Below are positions 32,516-43,265 of a DNA stretch of 64,000 nt, one piece after another. Source of the stretch: Nectonema munidae (Eukaryota; Nematomorpha; Nectonematoida; Nectonematidae). The notes beneath the pieces were generated by a model. That model ran no database searches. It worked only from the letters and a program-made list of their open reading frames with translations, and was not told where the DNA came from. A program made the position numbers and the translations under genes. The stretch is from contig JAUIRK010000885.1 in assembly GCA_030549495.1 (NCBI GenBank), forward strand, positions 1,398,411 to 1,462,410. Direction: 5' to 3'. Each line of letters starts with the position of its first letter. The first letter of the stretch is position 1.

Positions 32516-35470
32516 ATTTTATATTTTCACTATCGTTTATATTTTTTTAAATTTATTTTTCCATTTTAATTTTTTATAATTTAAAATTATTAATTCTAAT
32601 TGTAGATTTGACAAATTTTACAACCTATAACATCTATTGTGGTCATTTGTCCTCGTTTAGCAGGTACATTTTTACAGATAATAAAATGGTGAATATTCGC
32701 CATTTTTATCGCTACTGAACATATATATGATTCTAATCATTTTAGACCGAGTGGAACACCAGTGCTCATAAAATAAAAATTAAGCCTGAAGTGATTAAAT
32801 GGTTTAATATATTGAATTTCAACGAAATTTATAGGATAGTTATAAAATTTAATTGACAACAATATATTATTGAGTAATGGTATCTGAGTTTAAGATGGAC
32901 CTAAAATTTTAAGTAACAAATGCGTCTTTGGTACGAAACTTTGCATGTATTTTAATAGTTATAATTATTCGTTATCATGCAGCTTTATTTTATTCTTTGA
33001 TTTTTATCTTAAAATACGCCCATAATCTTCACAACATTTATATAAATTGAATCTGTGTGATAGTGGAAACTAGCGTATTACTTTTATGAAATACCGTATA
33101 AACAAACGGTCAAATTGCTGTTTGCAATACCTTTTTTGTCCGATCAAATTTTTTTTAATTTTGACATTTAACAACAAATTTTGCTACAATTATATTAATT
33201 TTTAGAAACTGTACAATTATGTATATTTAAGTAGTATTCCTTTAATACTAAAAATAATTTTTGATCATTGTAAATGTAAAATTAACTCATTCTTACATTT
33301 AAGGTAAAATGTTAATTGTTGATACCTTCTAGTTAGTTCTACAGCGTCTTTGTTTTTTTATATTTGTATATAACTTTACTTATTTTGTTGCGAAATTGGT
33401 TGACAAATTATATGGATCAGTAGGTCCTGAAGTCAACATATCAAAACTCTTCAGTACCATGAAATACGCCTCATTACTTTTTTTGTAGTACACTCTTTTT
33501 GATCGATGCAGACATTTAGGGTAAACTTTTGCTAGTTTAAAATTGATTTTGCAGCATATCTGGCATTTCCGTCACTTGAATTCCTTCTACACTTTGGTTC
33601 TCTCTAACCTTTAGATTAGTATGTTGTCATGTGTTACCGCAGCCATCACCTGGCTCCTGCTCATAATAGTCAAATTCTCTTGGAATTAATGGAACGTATA
33701 CAAGCTTTTCAGATAAGCATTTGAGTATCCCATGTATATTTTTGAACAAGCGTCTAGATTGCTCTTTATTTGGTTATAAAGATATCAACGATATGTTTAT
33801 ACCCAAGTTGCGGAGTTGGAGGGAAAATATCCGACTCCAAACACTTGAAAAAATACGACTCTGACTTCCACTTTAAATATTTAAAGGCTTAATAAATTTA
33901 ACGCCAACCCTTCACTTTTGACTTCGACCAAAGAAGAACCACTCCATATTCTTACAAAAACAAATTTTTTTTCCATTGTTTAAAATACTTAAAGAATAGT
34001 TTTTTATTACTTAAAAAACGCAATTTCTAAATTTTATTAGGTTAAATTAAACTATTCTTGTTTTTTAATATTCACTGAAGAGCAGTGTAATTAGCAGACA
34101 CTACTGACATTATCATTCTCGGAATACTGCAATCTAAGTTGATGTTCTGGTCTAACAAGAACGAATGTCAGAAAGCGAACGATAATTCTTTGCAAATCCT
34201 TCAATAATATCTGTAATGGACTCAACTAAAAATGTCAAGTGCCTTAACATTGTAATCTTATCCTTGATGCGTTCTTATTTTTCGCAGATTGTTTTTTACA
34301 AATATCAAGTGTGGTCACCTTAGTGATTGGCAACTCATGTCACCTTCTTGGCAAATGATGTCTCGTCTGTGATAAAAATTTTCTACGACCATAATAAATC
34401 AAATTACACAATTACCTTCCAGATGTCCAAATATTAACATTGGTTCTAGTTCCAACAATTTATTTTCCTCATCAAAGAGCTAAATCTCTTTTACATAGAA
34501 AACAAACTGTCGCGTCAAAATTTTACAGTAATTGTGCTGTTGTAGTATATCGCTTTTTAATCCGTAATAAACTCATCATGAAGCAATGCTCTTTTGACAT
34601 GTAGCTGAACTGTTTTCACAGAGTTTCGAGTGATTTCATGGGCTTCCAACTAGAGGACTCTTCCTATCTATAGTTTCTTGACTAAGAATTTTTGTAAAGT
34701 CGGAGAAAAATAGAATGCAGGGGAGGCAGAAAACAGGCGTTTGAAGGAGAATATACATGTAAGATACGATAGTCTATTCAATAAATACAATAGATTAAAA
34801 AACGAACCACTCGACAATAATCTTGCCTTGTTTCTGGATAACTGTCTACTAAATTTGGAAAATTGTTTATTTCCATGCCATTCATGTAAGAGGTTTGTTA
34901 TGCCAGAGAATTTCCCAACATTATTTTTAATGTTACCGAACTTACTGAAACAGTGACAACCAAGTCAATCTTGAACTTCAAGCCACAGAGGCACCTCTTT
35001 CAAGAATCCGTATTAATGATGCCACCAGTAGAATCCTTCTCTAGTACAGAGAAATAGGAACGCACTTTCAGTTCTTCAATTTATAATGATTCTTCTTTCC
35101 CGACTATTTTGCTCGCCCGAACATTCTTTATCCTAGGATTTTATTCAGCTAAATCACATTAATTCACGAACAAAACAATATTAAAATAAGGCTAATTATG
35201 TCAGTCATATTACGTCACTTTATAGTGATTAAAATAAATTGAAATTTTTATCGGGTGGTATTTGTACAAAAAAGTTCAATAAAAGTAAGATAACTAAAGA
35301 AGGGTCACTCCATATCCTTATAAAAATTAATAAATTTTTTCTTTATTTAAATTACTTAAAATAACCGACTCGGACTCATATCCCTTCAAAGTCTTTGCCT
35401 TCCAGCTAAGTCTGGTTTAATATGTTTTTTAAATTTAATTCAGCATGTTTTATCCATTCTTTATTCTTTT
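32516..35470. other. Intergenic region upstream of SRP72
   Basis: No recognised gene. Short GACTC-rich stretches at 33795-33960 and 35280-35400 (GAGTTGGAGGGAAAATATCC; ACCGACTCGGACTC) belong to a hAT MITE family with TTGGAGTCGGAGTCG ends, as at 55879-56583. The 71-codon frame 34741-34956 has no recognisable similarity. The SRP72 promoter should lie near the right side, but no clear TATA or initiator was identified. Confidence 0.45.
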
Positions 35471-35474
35471 TTAG
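35466..35474 (+). promoter_or_regulatory. Possible 3' splice site in the SRP72 5' leader
   Basis: A pyrimidine tract ending in CTTTTTTAG at 35466-35474 lies 13 bases before the SRP72 ATG. It is a good acceptor candidate, so the 5' untranslated region may carry an intron even though the coding region does not. Confidence 0.4.
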
Positions 35475-35487
35475 TTAAAAACTTTGC

Positions 35488-37605
35488 ATGTCTACTCCTA
35501 ATTTTAGTCATAATTATGCAGATATTGTAAAGTTTTTTTCTGCTCATGATTTCAACCGTGTTATCAAGTCATGTGATAAGATTTTATGTGAAAATCCTGG
35601 AGAAAAGAGTGCTTTTCTATGCAAAGTAGCTTCATTGCTTAAGCAATCAAACTACAATGCTGTGCTTAATTTGTGTGCTTCAAGAAAAGATTTTTCGAAA
35701 AGTCTTAAATTTGAAAGAGCTTTGGCAAATTATCGTATGGGAAATCACCAAGAAGCGCTTCAAATTCTAGATTCAATTGAAAAACCGACTGTACGAGACT
35801 TGGAACTTATAGCACAAATTTACTATAAAACTGAAAAATATCGCAGGTGTTTGGATACCTATGGTAAAATAAAGCGGTCTCTAGATGAAGAAAATAGTTC
35901 TAATAAATTCATAGACGAAAGGGAAGCAAATTTTATTGCAATATTATCCTATTTAGCACGAGAAGAAGAATCCTCTGACATAAGTCATATGGATGCTTCA
36001 TGTAGCTCTAAAGATATAAATTACGAATACTATTTCAATATGGCTTGCTTAAACATCGCTAAATATGATTATACAACAGCACAAGATAATTTGTTGGAAT
36101 CTGAAAAGATTTGTAAAAATTTTTTTCACAGAGATGAGGATGATATAGTTGAGGATAATGATGAAGAAATGGCTGAAGCTGATCAAGAACTTAGAATTAT
36201 TCGAGCCCAACACGCGTATCTATTGCAATGTCTTGGAAAAGGCCATGAATCTGAAATTGCTTACATGCATATTTTAAAAAGTAAAAATCTCGAGGATAAC
36301 AATACTGTTTTAAAAGCTATCGTCTGTAACAACTTAGTGTCCCTTAGCAAATCATTTAATTTGTTTGATTTTAAGAAAAAATTAAAACTCGGACTCAATA
36401 CGAATACGCGTAAATGCCTGAATGCTAACCAATTACAGATTATTGACTTCAACAATGCGCTGTTCTCCATCGCTACTGCTCAATCTTCTCAAGCTCATAA
36501 AGTGGTGAAGAACTTTCTTGAATCGTATGGAAGCGAAAGTAAAGATTTTGTTTTGCTAAAATCGTCACTACTTCACAAAGAAGGTAAAATAGATGAGAGT
36601 ATCGAGTGCTTTCGAAATCACCTTCTGAAAAATCAAGGTGAAGGGAAAGACGACGACCTGTATCTCGTTTCGGCCCTATGTCAGTTGTTCATATTACAGC
36701 AACGAGTGAATGATGCGATAGCTTTTTTTGAATGTAGAAGATGCGGTGCAAAAAAAGTTTTCGTGTTAATGACACTTTTGGCATTGTACCTGCATTTAGG
36801 CAATACTGACAAAGTGATTGACATTTATCAGAGCCTCCTAGAGATTTACAAAGAAATGGATTTAGATTTGGACTCTAAATTAGGAATTAAAGTTCATTTT
36901 TTGAAATTTTTCATTATGTATTTACAAAAACAAAATCTAGAAAAAGGGGCTAAATATGTAAAGTATCTACAGGATGCTCTGGAAGACCTTAATCTACTTC
37001 TTCCGGATGATAAAATTATTTTAAATCAACTTCTTTCCTTTTATACTCATTATGACTCGGATAAAGCGAAAGAATTTGTTTTAAAACTTGAAGAATTCAA
37101 AGAAGAAAATATTCTTGAATCAGACATAAATGCTGAGGAATTGGAAATGCGTCCATCAATAATGAAATCGAAATATGATTTTAAAAAGGAAAACCTGCAA
37201 TGCCAAAAAGTAGAATCGAAGGGAAAGCATCTAAAAAGTTATCAAAGTGATGCTATAGTATCTGGTAAAAATAAAAAAAGTAAAAAAAAGAAAAAAGTAA
37301 GGCTTCCTAAAAACTGTGATCTTTCCATTCCTCCCGACCCTGAAAGATGGCTGCCAAAACATGAAAGATCTTATTATTATCACCAAAGCAAAAAGAACAG
37401 AAAAGATAAAAGGATTCCAATCTCTAAAGGTCATCAAGGAACAACGTGTGAAACTCTTGACTATTCAACCAAAAAAAATGATAATTCATTTTCTCAAGAT
37501 TTATGTAAAGATTTCGATCATAAAAAAACATTAACAAAGCCACCTTCTACATACAATTCTCAGTCCAATAAAAAGAAAAAGAAAAAAGGAAGTCATAAAT
37601 GGTAA
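35488..37605 (+). CDS. SRP72: Signal recognition particle subunit SRP72
   Basis: SRP72 (705 aa; human 671) binds SRP68 and 7S RNA in the cytosolic particle that targets secretory and membrane proteins to the ER. Residues ~10-540 are helical TPR-like repeats (for example YADIVKFFSAHDFNRVIKSC near the N-terminus, and CNNLVSLSKSFNLFDFKKKL, matching the NN...N..FDSKKK block of human SRP72). A Lys-rich stretch (~595-605) precedes the RNA-binding domain at ~606-655: LPKNCDLSIPPDPERWLPKH then ERSYYYHQ. This is the family signature PDPERWLP.RERSYYR. The tail ends KKKKKKGSHKW, like the human KKKKGGKGGW. The start is supported by an in-frame TAA 10-12 bases upstream. The coding region has no introns, and an AATAAA lies at 37743. 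Confidence 0.97.
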   Translation: MSTPNFSHNYADIVKFFSAHDFNRVIKSCDKILCENPGEKSAFLCKVASLLKQSNYNAVLNLCASRKDFSKSLKFERALANYRMGNHQEALQILDSIEKPTVRDLELIAQIYYKTEKYRRCLDTYGKIKRSLDEENSSNKFIDEREANFIAILSYLAREEESSDISHMDASCSSKDINYEYYFNMACLNIAKYDYTTAQDNLLESEKICKNFFHRDEDDIVEDNDEEMAEADQELRIIRAQHAYLLQCLGKGHESEIAYMHILKSKNLEDNNTVLKAIVCNNLVSLSKSFNLFDFKKKLKLGLNTNTRKCLNANQLQIIDFNNALFSIATAQSSQAHKVVKNFLESYGSESKDFVLLKSSLLHKEGKIDESIECFRNHLLKNQGEGKDDDLYLVSALCQLFILQQRVNDAIAFFECRRCGAKKVFVLMTLLALYLHLGNTDKVIDIYQSLLEIYKEMDLDLDSKLGIKVHFLKFFIMYLQKQNLEKGAKYVKYLQDALEDLNLLLPDDKIILNQLLSFYTHYDSDKAKEFVLKLEEFKEENILESDINAEELEMRPSIMKSKYDFKKENLQCQKVESKGKHLKSYQSDAIVSGKNKKSKKKKKVRLPKNCDLSIPPDPERWLPKHERSYYYHQSKKNRKDKRIPISKGHQGTTCETLDYSTKKNDNSFSQDLCKDFDHKKTLTKPPSTYNSQSNKKKKKKGSHKW

Positions 37606-37742
37606 TTTTGTATGTTATGTTTTTTTATCTATCTTTAAGATAAATTTATATTCATAAACCATTTTCTCTTATTTTCTAAATATAAATTTGTTTTTGTAAG
37701 CCATAAGTTGATCCAAATCCTCTTTTTTTTTGTTTACTGCAA

Positions 37743-37748
37743 AATAAA
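37743..37748 (+). terminator. SRP72 polyadenylation signal (AATAAA)
   Basis: AATAAA 138 bases after the SRP72 stop codon, followed within 20-30 bases by T-rich sequence. Confidence 0.5.
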
Positions 37749-37749
37749 T

Positions 37750-38760
37750 TTCCTCTAGTACAGTAGTATTTTAAGTACAGTAGTATTTCCTCTGAGTCAT
37801 TCTTTTCGTGAAAGCTAGGACAAAAGTTTAGTATTTACTAGACAACAATTTAAAAAATATTTTTGAATGAGTATGATATCGGCTGCATTCACTGTACGCC
37901 ATTATTATAATGCTTTGATTTCTAAAAACGGTATAAAATGTAGACTTCTAGTTTATTTGCGTCAAATTTTAAACCTCACCAATTTTTTATAATATTCAGG
38001 AGTCTGTTTTTTTGACTAAAACTTTGACTCTTTGTCTTCTTACTCCTAAATCTGACTCCAAAAGTCTACTAGAATTAAGATGGACACTTCTCATGCCTCC
38101 TGGAAAGTTGTCCTGGATGTGCACCTTGATTTTGCAAACATTTTTAATCGCCAATCATTTTACACACTTTTTAATTTATCCATCTATATCTTTACCCGAA
38201 GTAGGAGAATAATAATAATATTAATTTATTATAGAACGTAAAAATTAATGCATCCCTTGCTTGAGTTAAATTGGACCCTCTCTCTGATCATAATTTTTAG
38301 CCAAATTAAAACAGATGTGAAGCTTTAGTCAAACATTTTCCACAAACTACATACTTGTATAAAAATTTTAAAATTATTAATTTAATTATAGGTTAACGAT
38401 AGTTATTCTGGAATACGGATGTTATTGACTTGATAATAGCTAATCCCTGTTTTACAGTCTATATTTCAGAGGTTTTCAAAATCAAACTGCGAACTACGTA
38501 ATTCTTGATTGATGACCAGAATAATCAGACGATATCTAATGTAAAGCAGAAGATTTTTATTAAAATCATATATAAACACAGATGATTTTATTTTTGTGAA
38601 GTCGACTGTGGTAGATAACCGGTTAAGCGGGAGCACTTCAAATGAAGAAGAAGATGCTAATTGATAGGATGGATGGGTATGATGACAACTGTCTCCCTCC
38701 TTTGAAGAAATCGTAACAAATAAGAAGTATTAAAACCAATGTTTTATTATTGTTAAAATA
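37750..38760. other. Intergenic, no gene recognised
   Basis: AT-rich. A GACTC-rich patch (37995-38070) again resembles the GGAGTC MITE family. Nothing else is seen. Confidence 0.45.
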
Positions 38761-38781
38761 CGCGATTTCAAAAAGATAACA

Positions 38782-39259
38782 TTATATACTTAAATTTGTA
38801 TAAGTTGCAAACATATTGAAAAAAGATTTAACGTACAAGAATTTTAAATTGTGGGCTATATATTTCAGAAATTCCAACACATCGCGGTTCTTAAAGTCGT
38901 GTACAATGTTAGCTATTCTGATACTAGAATCCTGATAAAGTTTCCGTCTAGGACGCACTGGCTTTTCAGCAAGCATTTGATGAATGGTGACGCCCGATAG
39001 TGCCTGTTCTCTCTTCACCACTCTTAGAAATTTCCATATATTTGGATGAAATGACGTAATGCTTGTTTGCATATGGTTATGCCATCCTTCTAAGGCGTTG
39101 TTAGTTCGAGGTAAACCTTCAACAACACAAGTATACACACTCCCCATGTTTACAGGGAAACGTAGCGGTCGCCATGTATGTCGACGTTTTCTGCTTCACA
39201 TAGATGTATCCTTTATAAATAAGCTTCATTTTTCCGCGTTCACTTCGGATTAACTCCAT
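38782..39259 (-). pseudogene. FLYWCH / Mutator-like transposase remnant
   Basis: On the minus strand, from ATG 39259-39257, MELIRSERGKMKLIYKGYIY then VKQKTS is the start of a FLYWCH zinc-finger domain (RGK.KL...GY.Y...K). It runs out at CKHGE after ~40 residues. In a second frame, 39147-38782 (121 codons) gives GLPRTNNALEGWHNHMQTSI, HPNIWKFLRVVKREQAL, and further on RRKLYQDSSIRIANIVHDF. This is the C-terminal part of MULE transposases (R.NN..E.WH). The catalytic middle is missing, so this is an internally deleted copy of a FLYWCH-bearing Mutator-like element. Confidence 0.75.
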
Positions 39260-39684
39260 GATGGATGTGTTGTGAAATAAGGACAGTGAAGGTAAGACTT
39301 TATTTAGAATGACAGAAAAAATATTAAAGTGCTAACAATGTTTTCAAGGACCAAGTACACAGAAAGTGGTGCTTTAGGAAATACCAAAATGGGAAATTTC
39401 GAGAAAAGGGGGGCAACCAATGGATGAAAAAATAAAATTGTGATTTTATTGGGTTTCGTGAACCATGTCTAAAATAAAATAAGAGTTTTTTATCCAAAAA
39501 GTTTAAGAATCTTTCTTTGTATATTTAAATAGATATATCTAACAAAATTTCATTTTTGTCTTGTTCGACAAAATAATAAGATTGCATTATCAGCGCTTTT
39601 TTTCTTTCAGATAACATTGACTTTCCCTCCAAAGTTAAGAATGCTCTTTCACAAGAGGCTGAGGCCAAGAGTAAGTGCAGCTGT

Positions 39685-39990
39685 TGGTTGGAGATATCAA
39701 AGCACTTTCAGCCGTAAGGCTATATGCTCATATTATGCTTAACCCATTTACGACCAATGTTCCTATTTTGGAACATAAGTAATTTCATCTTCGTCTGCTT
39801 TTTTCAATGAATTTGAATATAAATCGTCTGCGTTTTTTTAGATATCGTCTGCTTTGCTTGGTCTTAAATGGGTTAAGATGGTTAATCACAGTTTTTGTGA
39901 ATTTGTTTTTAGAGTTGGGAGCCTTGGGGATCGAACCCCTGACCTTTAACTGTTAAGCTGAGAGGTACACACTAACAACCATTGAGGTTC
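39685..39990 (-). repeat. SINE-B, copy 3, with 12-bp target duplication
   Basis: Same SINE as at 10879, with a perfect B box (GGGGTTCGATCCCC on the minus strand). It is flanked by perfect 12-bp repeats AAGTGCAGCTGT at 39673-39684 and 39991-40002. A piggyBac MITE is inserted in its body. Confidence 0.92.
39743..39872. mobile_element. piggyBac-type MITE inside SINE-B, TTAA duplication
   Basis: 130 bp with ends CCCATTTACGACCAATG and CTTGGTCTTAAATGGG, flanked by TTAA at 39739-39742 and 39873-39876. Other SINE-B copies have the uninterrupted ATGCTTAAGATGG at this place, giving an empty site with a single TTAA. CCC/GGG ends plus TTAA are diagnostic of piggyBac. A second copy lies at 63744-63834. 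Confidence 0.93.
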
Positions 39991-40019
39991 AAGTGCAGCT
40001 GTAGAAAAATACATTTTTA

Positions 40020-40870
40020 ACTGATCATTTATGTTACTTACTTTAGCATTACCAATATATGAAGTAGCTCATATGGATCCAAAAAATTAGGAGATTTAGG
40101 TAACAAACAGTTAACTGATTGGAACAAATTTATATTTTTTGGTGGAATCTTAAAAAGAGATGAGAATAAAAAGTTTTTTATTAAAAATTTTGAAACCTAT
40201 TTGTTGTTCGTTGATAACATAATCGAGAGAGTTATACAAAATTCTTTTGGAACGAAGCTTATCATCAAAACCATTTTGTTCATCATTTGAAAATTTTAAT
40301 GATTAATCAGCCAATTTTTTGGTAAGAATTGTTTCATCGACTCTTTATATTTCCCCTTAAATAATACTTGAGAATATTTATATATTTCTTGAAAAGTTGA
40401 ATCCAAATTTTCTTTCTTTAAAAACTTCAAGAGTAGAATGAATAAGATCACAAGCTTGAGCAAAATCACTTGAGTTACCCTTTAAAAAATGATTTATAAT
40501 TTCAAATTTAATTTTATTAATTGTATCTGAAAAAGAGCATTTGCATGTATGAAAAACATTACCTATATGACTTTGTTATCATAAAATTTAAAAATTCACC
40601 TTTATAAACTTTACAAAAATTGATGTAATTTGTTAATTTAAACGGTTGTTTGCTTAATTCTTTTTAATTTGCACAAAGAGTTGACACTCACTAAGTGTAG
40701 CCTGTGGTTAAAACAATGCATATAGAGTATACATCTTTCTGATATAAGCAAAGGTAAATTTTCGAAGAGATGTTTATTGTTGCTTTGATTTTTTTTAAAT
40801 TGAAATATCCGACCCTTTAAGCCTGTAATCAATCCTTATTTGTTCGTTTGAGCTTCTAGTATTGTATGCG
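40020..40870 (-). pseudogene. Probable hAT (ZMYM-like) transposase remnant
   Basis: On the minus strand, 40832-40638 reads MITGLKGRIFQFKKNQSNNK, then CILYMHCFNHRLHLVSVNSL. This resembles the DGA..M.G...G....I.......C..H..NL block of hAT/ZMYM transposases. Further left, decayed pieces are readable (for example FKERKFGFNFSRNI; ILTKKLAD). Many stops are present. SINE-B copy 3 is inserted at its edge. Assignment is tentative. Confidence 0.5.
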
Positions 40871-41144
40871 GGTTTCTTGTTATAACCAATCAATGAGCCG
40901 AACACATTTTGCAAATAACTGTTGAAATTTTTGTAGAGAAATATAATATAATGAAGTTACACACAGCAAAAATAAACATTTCCCAAACTTTTAATCTGAA
41001 AAAATCTGCAATTCCAAACTGATTTAAAAATAGCTTAAAAATTTAGGACACAAAATTTACACATATACTTCTTTTTCCATGTGTTTATATGTACATCGTT
41101 TTAATAATGAATAATTTTGACTTCATTTAGAAAAAAGATTTAGT

Positions 41145-41312
41145 TAAAGGTAACCGGCGTGTATTTTTATTGACAAGGCGCTAATGTACCATTGATGTCA
41201 AATGATAAAATAGTTAGCAGAGATTAGGTTAGAACTCAGGATCACCTGGAACCTTAACTAACTCTCTAACCTACTTGCCTATGCTGATGCTACCCACTTA
41301 GGATTAAGTTTT
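41145..41312 (-). repeat. SINE-A-related element, diverged
   Basis: On the minus strand: GGCAAGTAGGTTAGAGAGTT (A-box region), a weak B box, then CGCCTTGTCAATAAAAATAC and CCGGTTACCTTTA. The central block matches SINE-A (CCTGGTCAATGAAAATACAC) with changes, while the tRNA-like head differs. Confidence 0.6.
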
Positions 41313-43261
41313 TAATGATGTGTAAATGATTCATTTGATAAAAAACAACAGTTTTTTTTTTATCAAATTGATAAATCTTATTGTGTTAAATAAACTAGCG
41401 CTATATGATAAAAACACAAAGTTTAGAAAGAAACATTAACAATTTTAATCAAAAAAGATTAATGTAAAATAAAAATAGCCAACTTAAAGAGAAAAAGATG
41501 AACTTTAAAAAAGGGTGTACTTGTTTTGACGTTTTTTTAGTCTATCACCTCTTTAGCAAATTTTTCTAACTAATTTTGAAGTTGTCAAAAAAAAGTATAC
41601 CTGCTATTCATTGGGGAAAAAGTGAAGTTGTTGAATGTAGATTTTCAAAAAGAAATGAAGTGGTTGAGGAATAACAGTCTGTGTAAAGAGAAAAGAATGC
41701 GTTTTCTTGTCAACTAATACTGATGTAAATAGGTAGATTGATTAATGGAAACGCTGGCGATAAAGTAATAACGGAGGACATTGAGTGTGAAGAATAATGG
41801 TACATTTTTTAGTCTATTGATCTTACCGCTTATGCCATCTCGGGTTCCTACCAACTCAACTATCAAAATTAAAACGAGAAAAAAAGTAAGCCATTTTGGT
41901 TAAAAAATCTAAAATTTTCAAGTGAATCAAAATATTTACAGCAATAATATTAAACTAACTGTGAATTAGCTTAAATTATTTTATCACACAGGCCCGCATA
42001 AAAACCCTTGGAAGAGTGAATGCGGCGTGCAGGCTTTAATTTGCCCACCCCTGCTTAAAATAGAAATACTAGTAATCTTTATTCATGGTAACTTAAACTT
42101 GAACCCTAATTGAAAAATTGCTCGACCGAATAACACATGCTAATTGAATTAGGAAAGCTGCGATTAGATGGGCTGAGCAGCAATGTAGCTTGCATTTATC
42201 CAATACTTTACTAGTTACGAGTATGAAATGACTGTTGCGAGTATAGGTACGTATACTCGACCTATATTTAAATTTTGAAAAACACTGAATTAATTACATG
42301 TTCACTCTCGACACTTAAAATATTAGCTCAAATTTTGTATTCCAGATGTCAATTTAGAAAAATGTTCGACTCTTAGTAACCAATAGATACTTACTTTCGC
42401 ATCCTTTTATTTGAAGCTGAAGAAAAGTTAAGAAGTTCGGCAATAAAAATAGCCAACCGGAACAACCAACGGTATTCTATTCTTCTAAAGCACTTTTTGA
42501 TAGGCTCTATCTTTGAATTAATCCTCTGCACTATAGAATTTATCAAACTGGGACCATTTATGGATCAGGCTCTTTCTACAACCAGCTTTTATTACTTTTC
42601 CATTTTTCCAACAATTTAATCAACAAAATGCCAAATGATAAATTTACGTGTTAAAAATTACGAAACGAGATAACAAAACGTCTTTTTGGATCACTTTAGG
42701 AATATAAATATCATGACTATCATGAAAATATTTATATTCCTTTGAGAACTTCTGTATGGTATTAAAAAAGAGAAGAAAAATTTAATATCTTATCCAGAAC
42801 ATCCGTTTGGAGTAGTTGGTTTTCAGCCTGGGATTCCCCTGAAACAGCTGTATTTCTGGTTGTTTAGGAGGAGAAATTCTTTAAGCATGATTTGACAACT
42901 CAAACGAAATTAAATAGTGCTTGGATTGGTATTTTTGAATCTTTAATTGAAATCCATTGACAATTGGAATGAGTAGTACAGGCATAGATCTAAAACGTTC
43001 ATACCATACTCTTTCCCTGCCTACTAAAAATACATAAAAGGGGCCCTCGCCTCGATTCGCTTAGTTTTGTTTATTGATGTTGTTACCTTAAAATTTACAC
43101 TTTTTAGGTTTTGCGTGTTGTTAAGAGAAAACCCTCAAATTGATAAGATATAACTTATATCATTTATACTAATTATTGGCTACTATAATTTGCTTAAAAT
43201 GCTTCAATAAATTGACAAAATTTGTCATGACTATCTCTGTACATGTCATTATTTACATAAA
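41313..43261. other. Intergenic, no gene recognised
   Basis: Moderately AT-rich sequence without long frames. Nothing was assigned. Confidence 0.45.
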
Positions 43262-43265
43262 TTAA

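Noticed and set aside
34741-34956. 71-codon frame upstream of SRP72
   Set aside because: No similarity recognised, no supporting splice or polyA context; probably chance.
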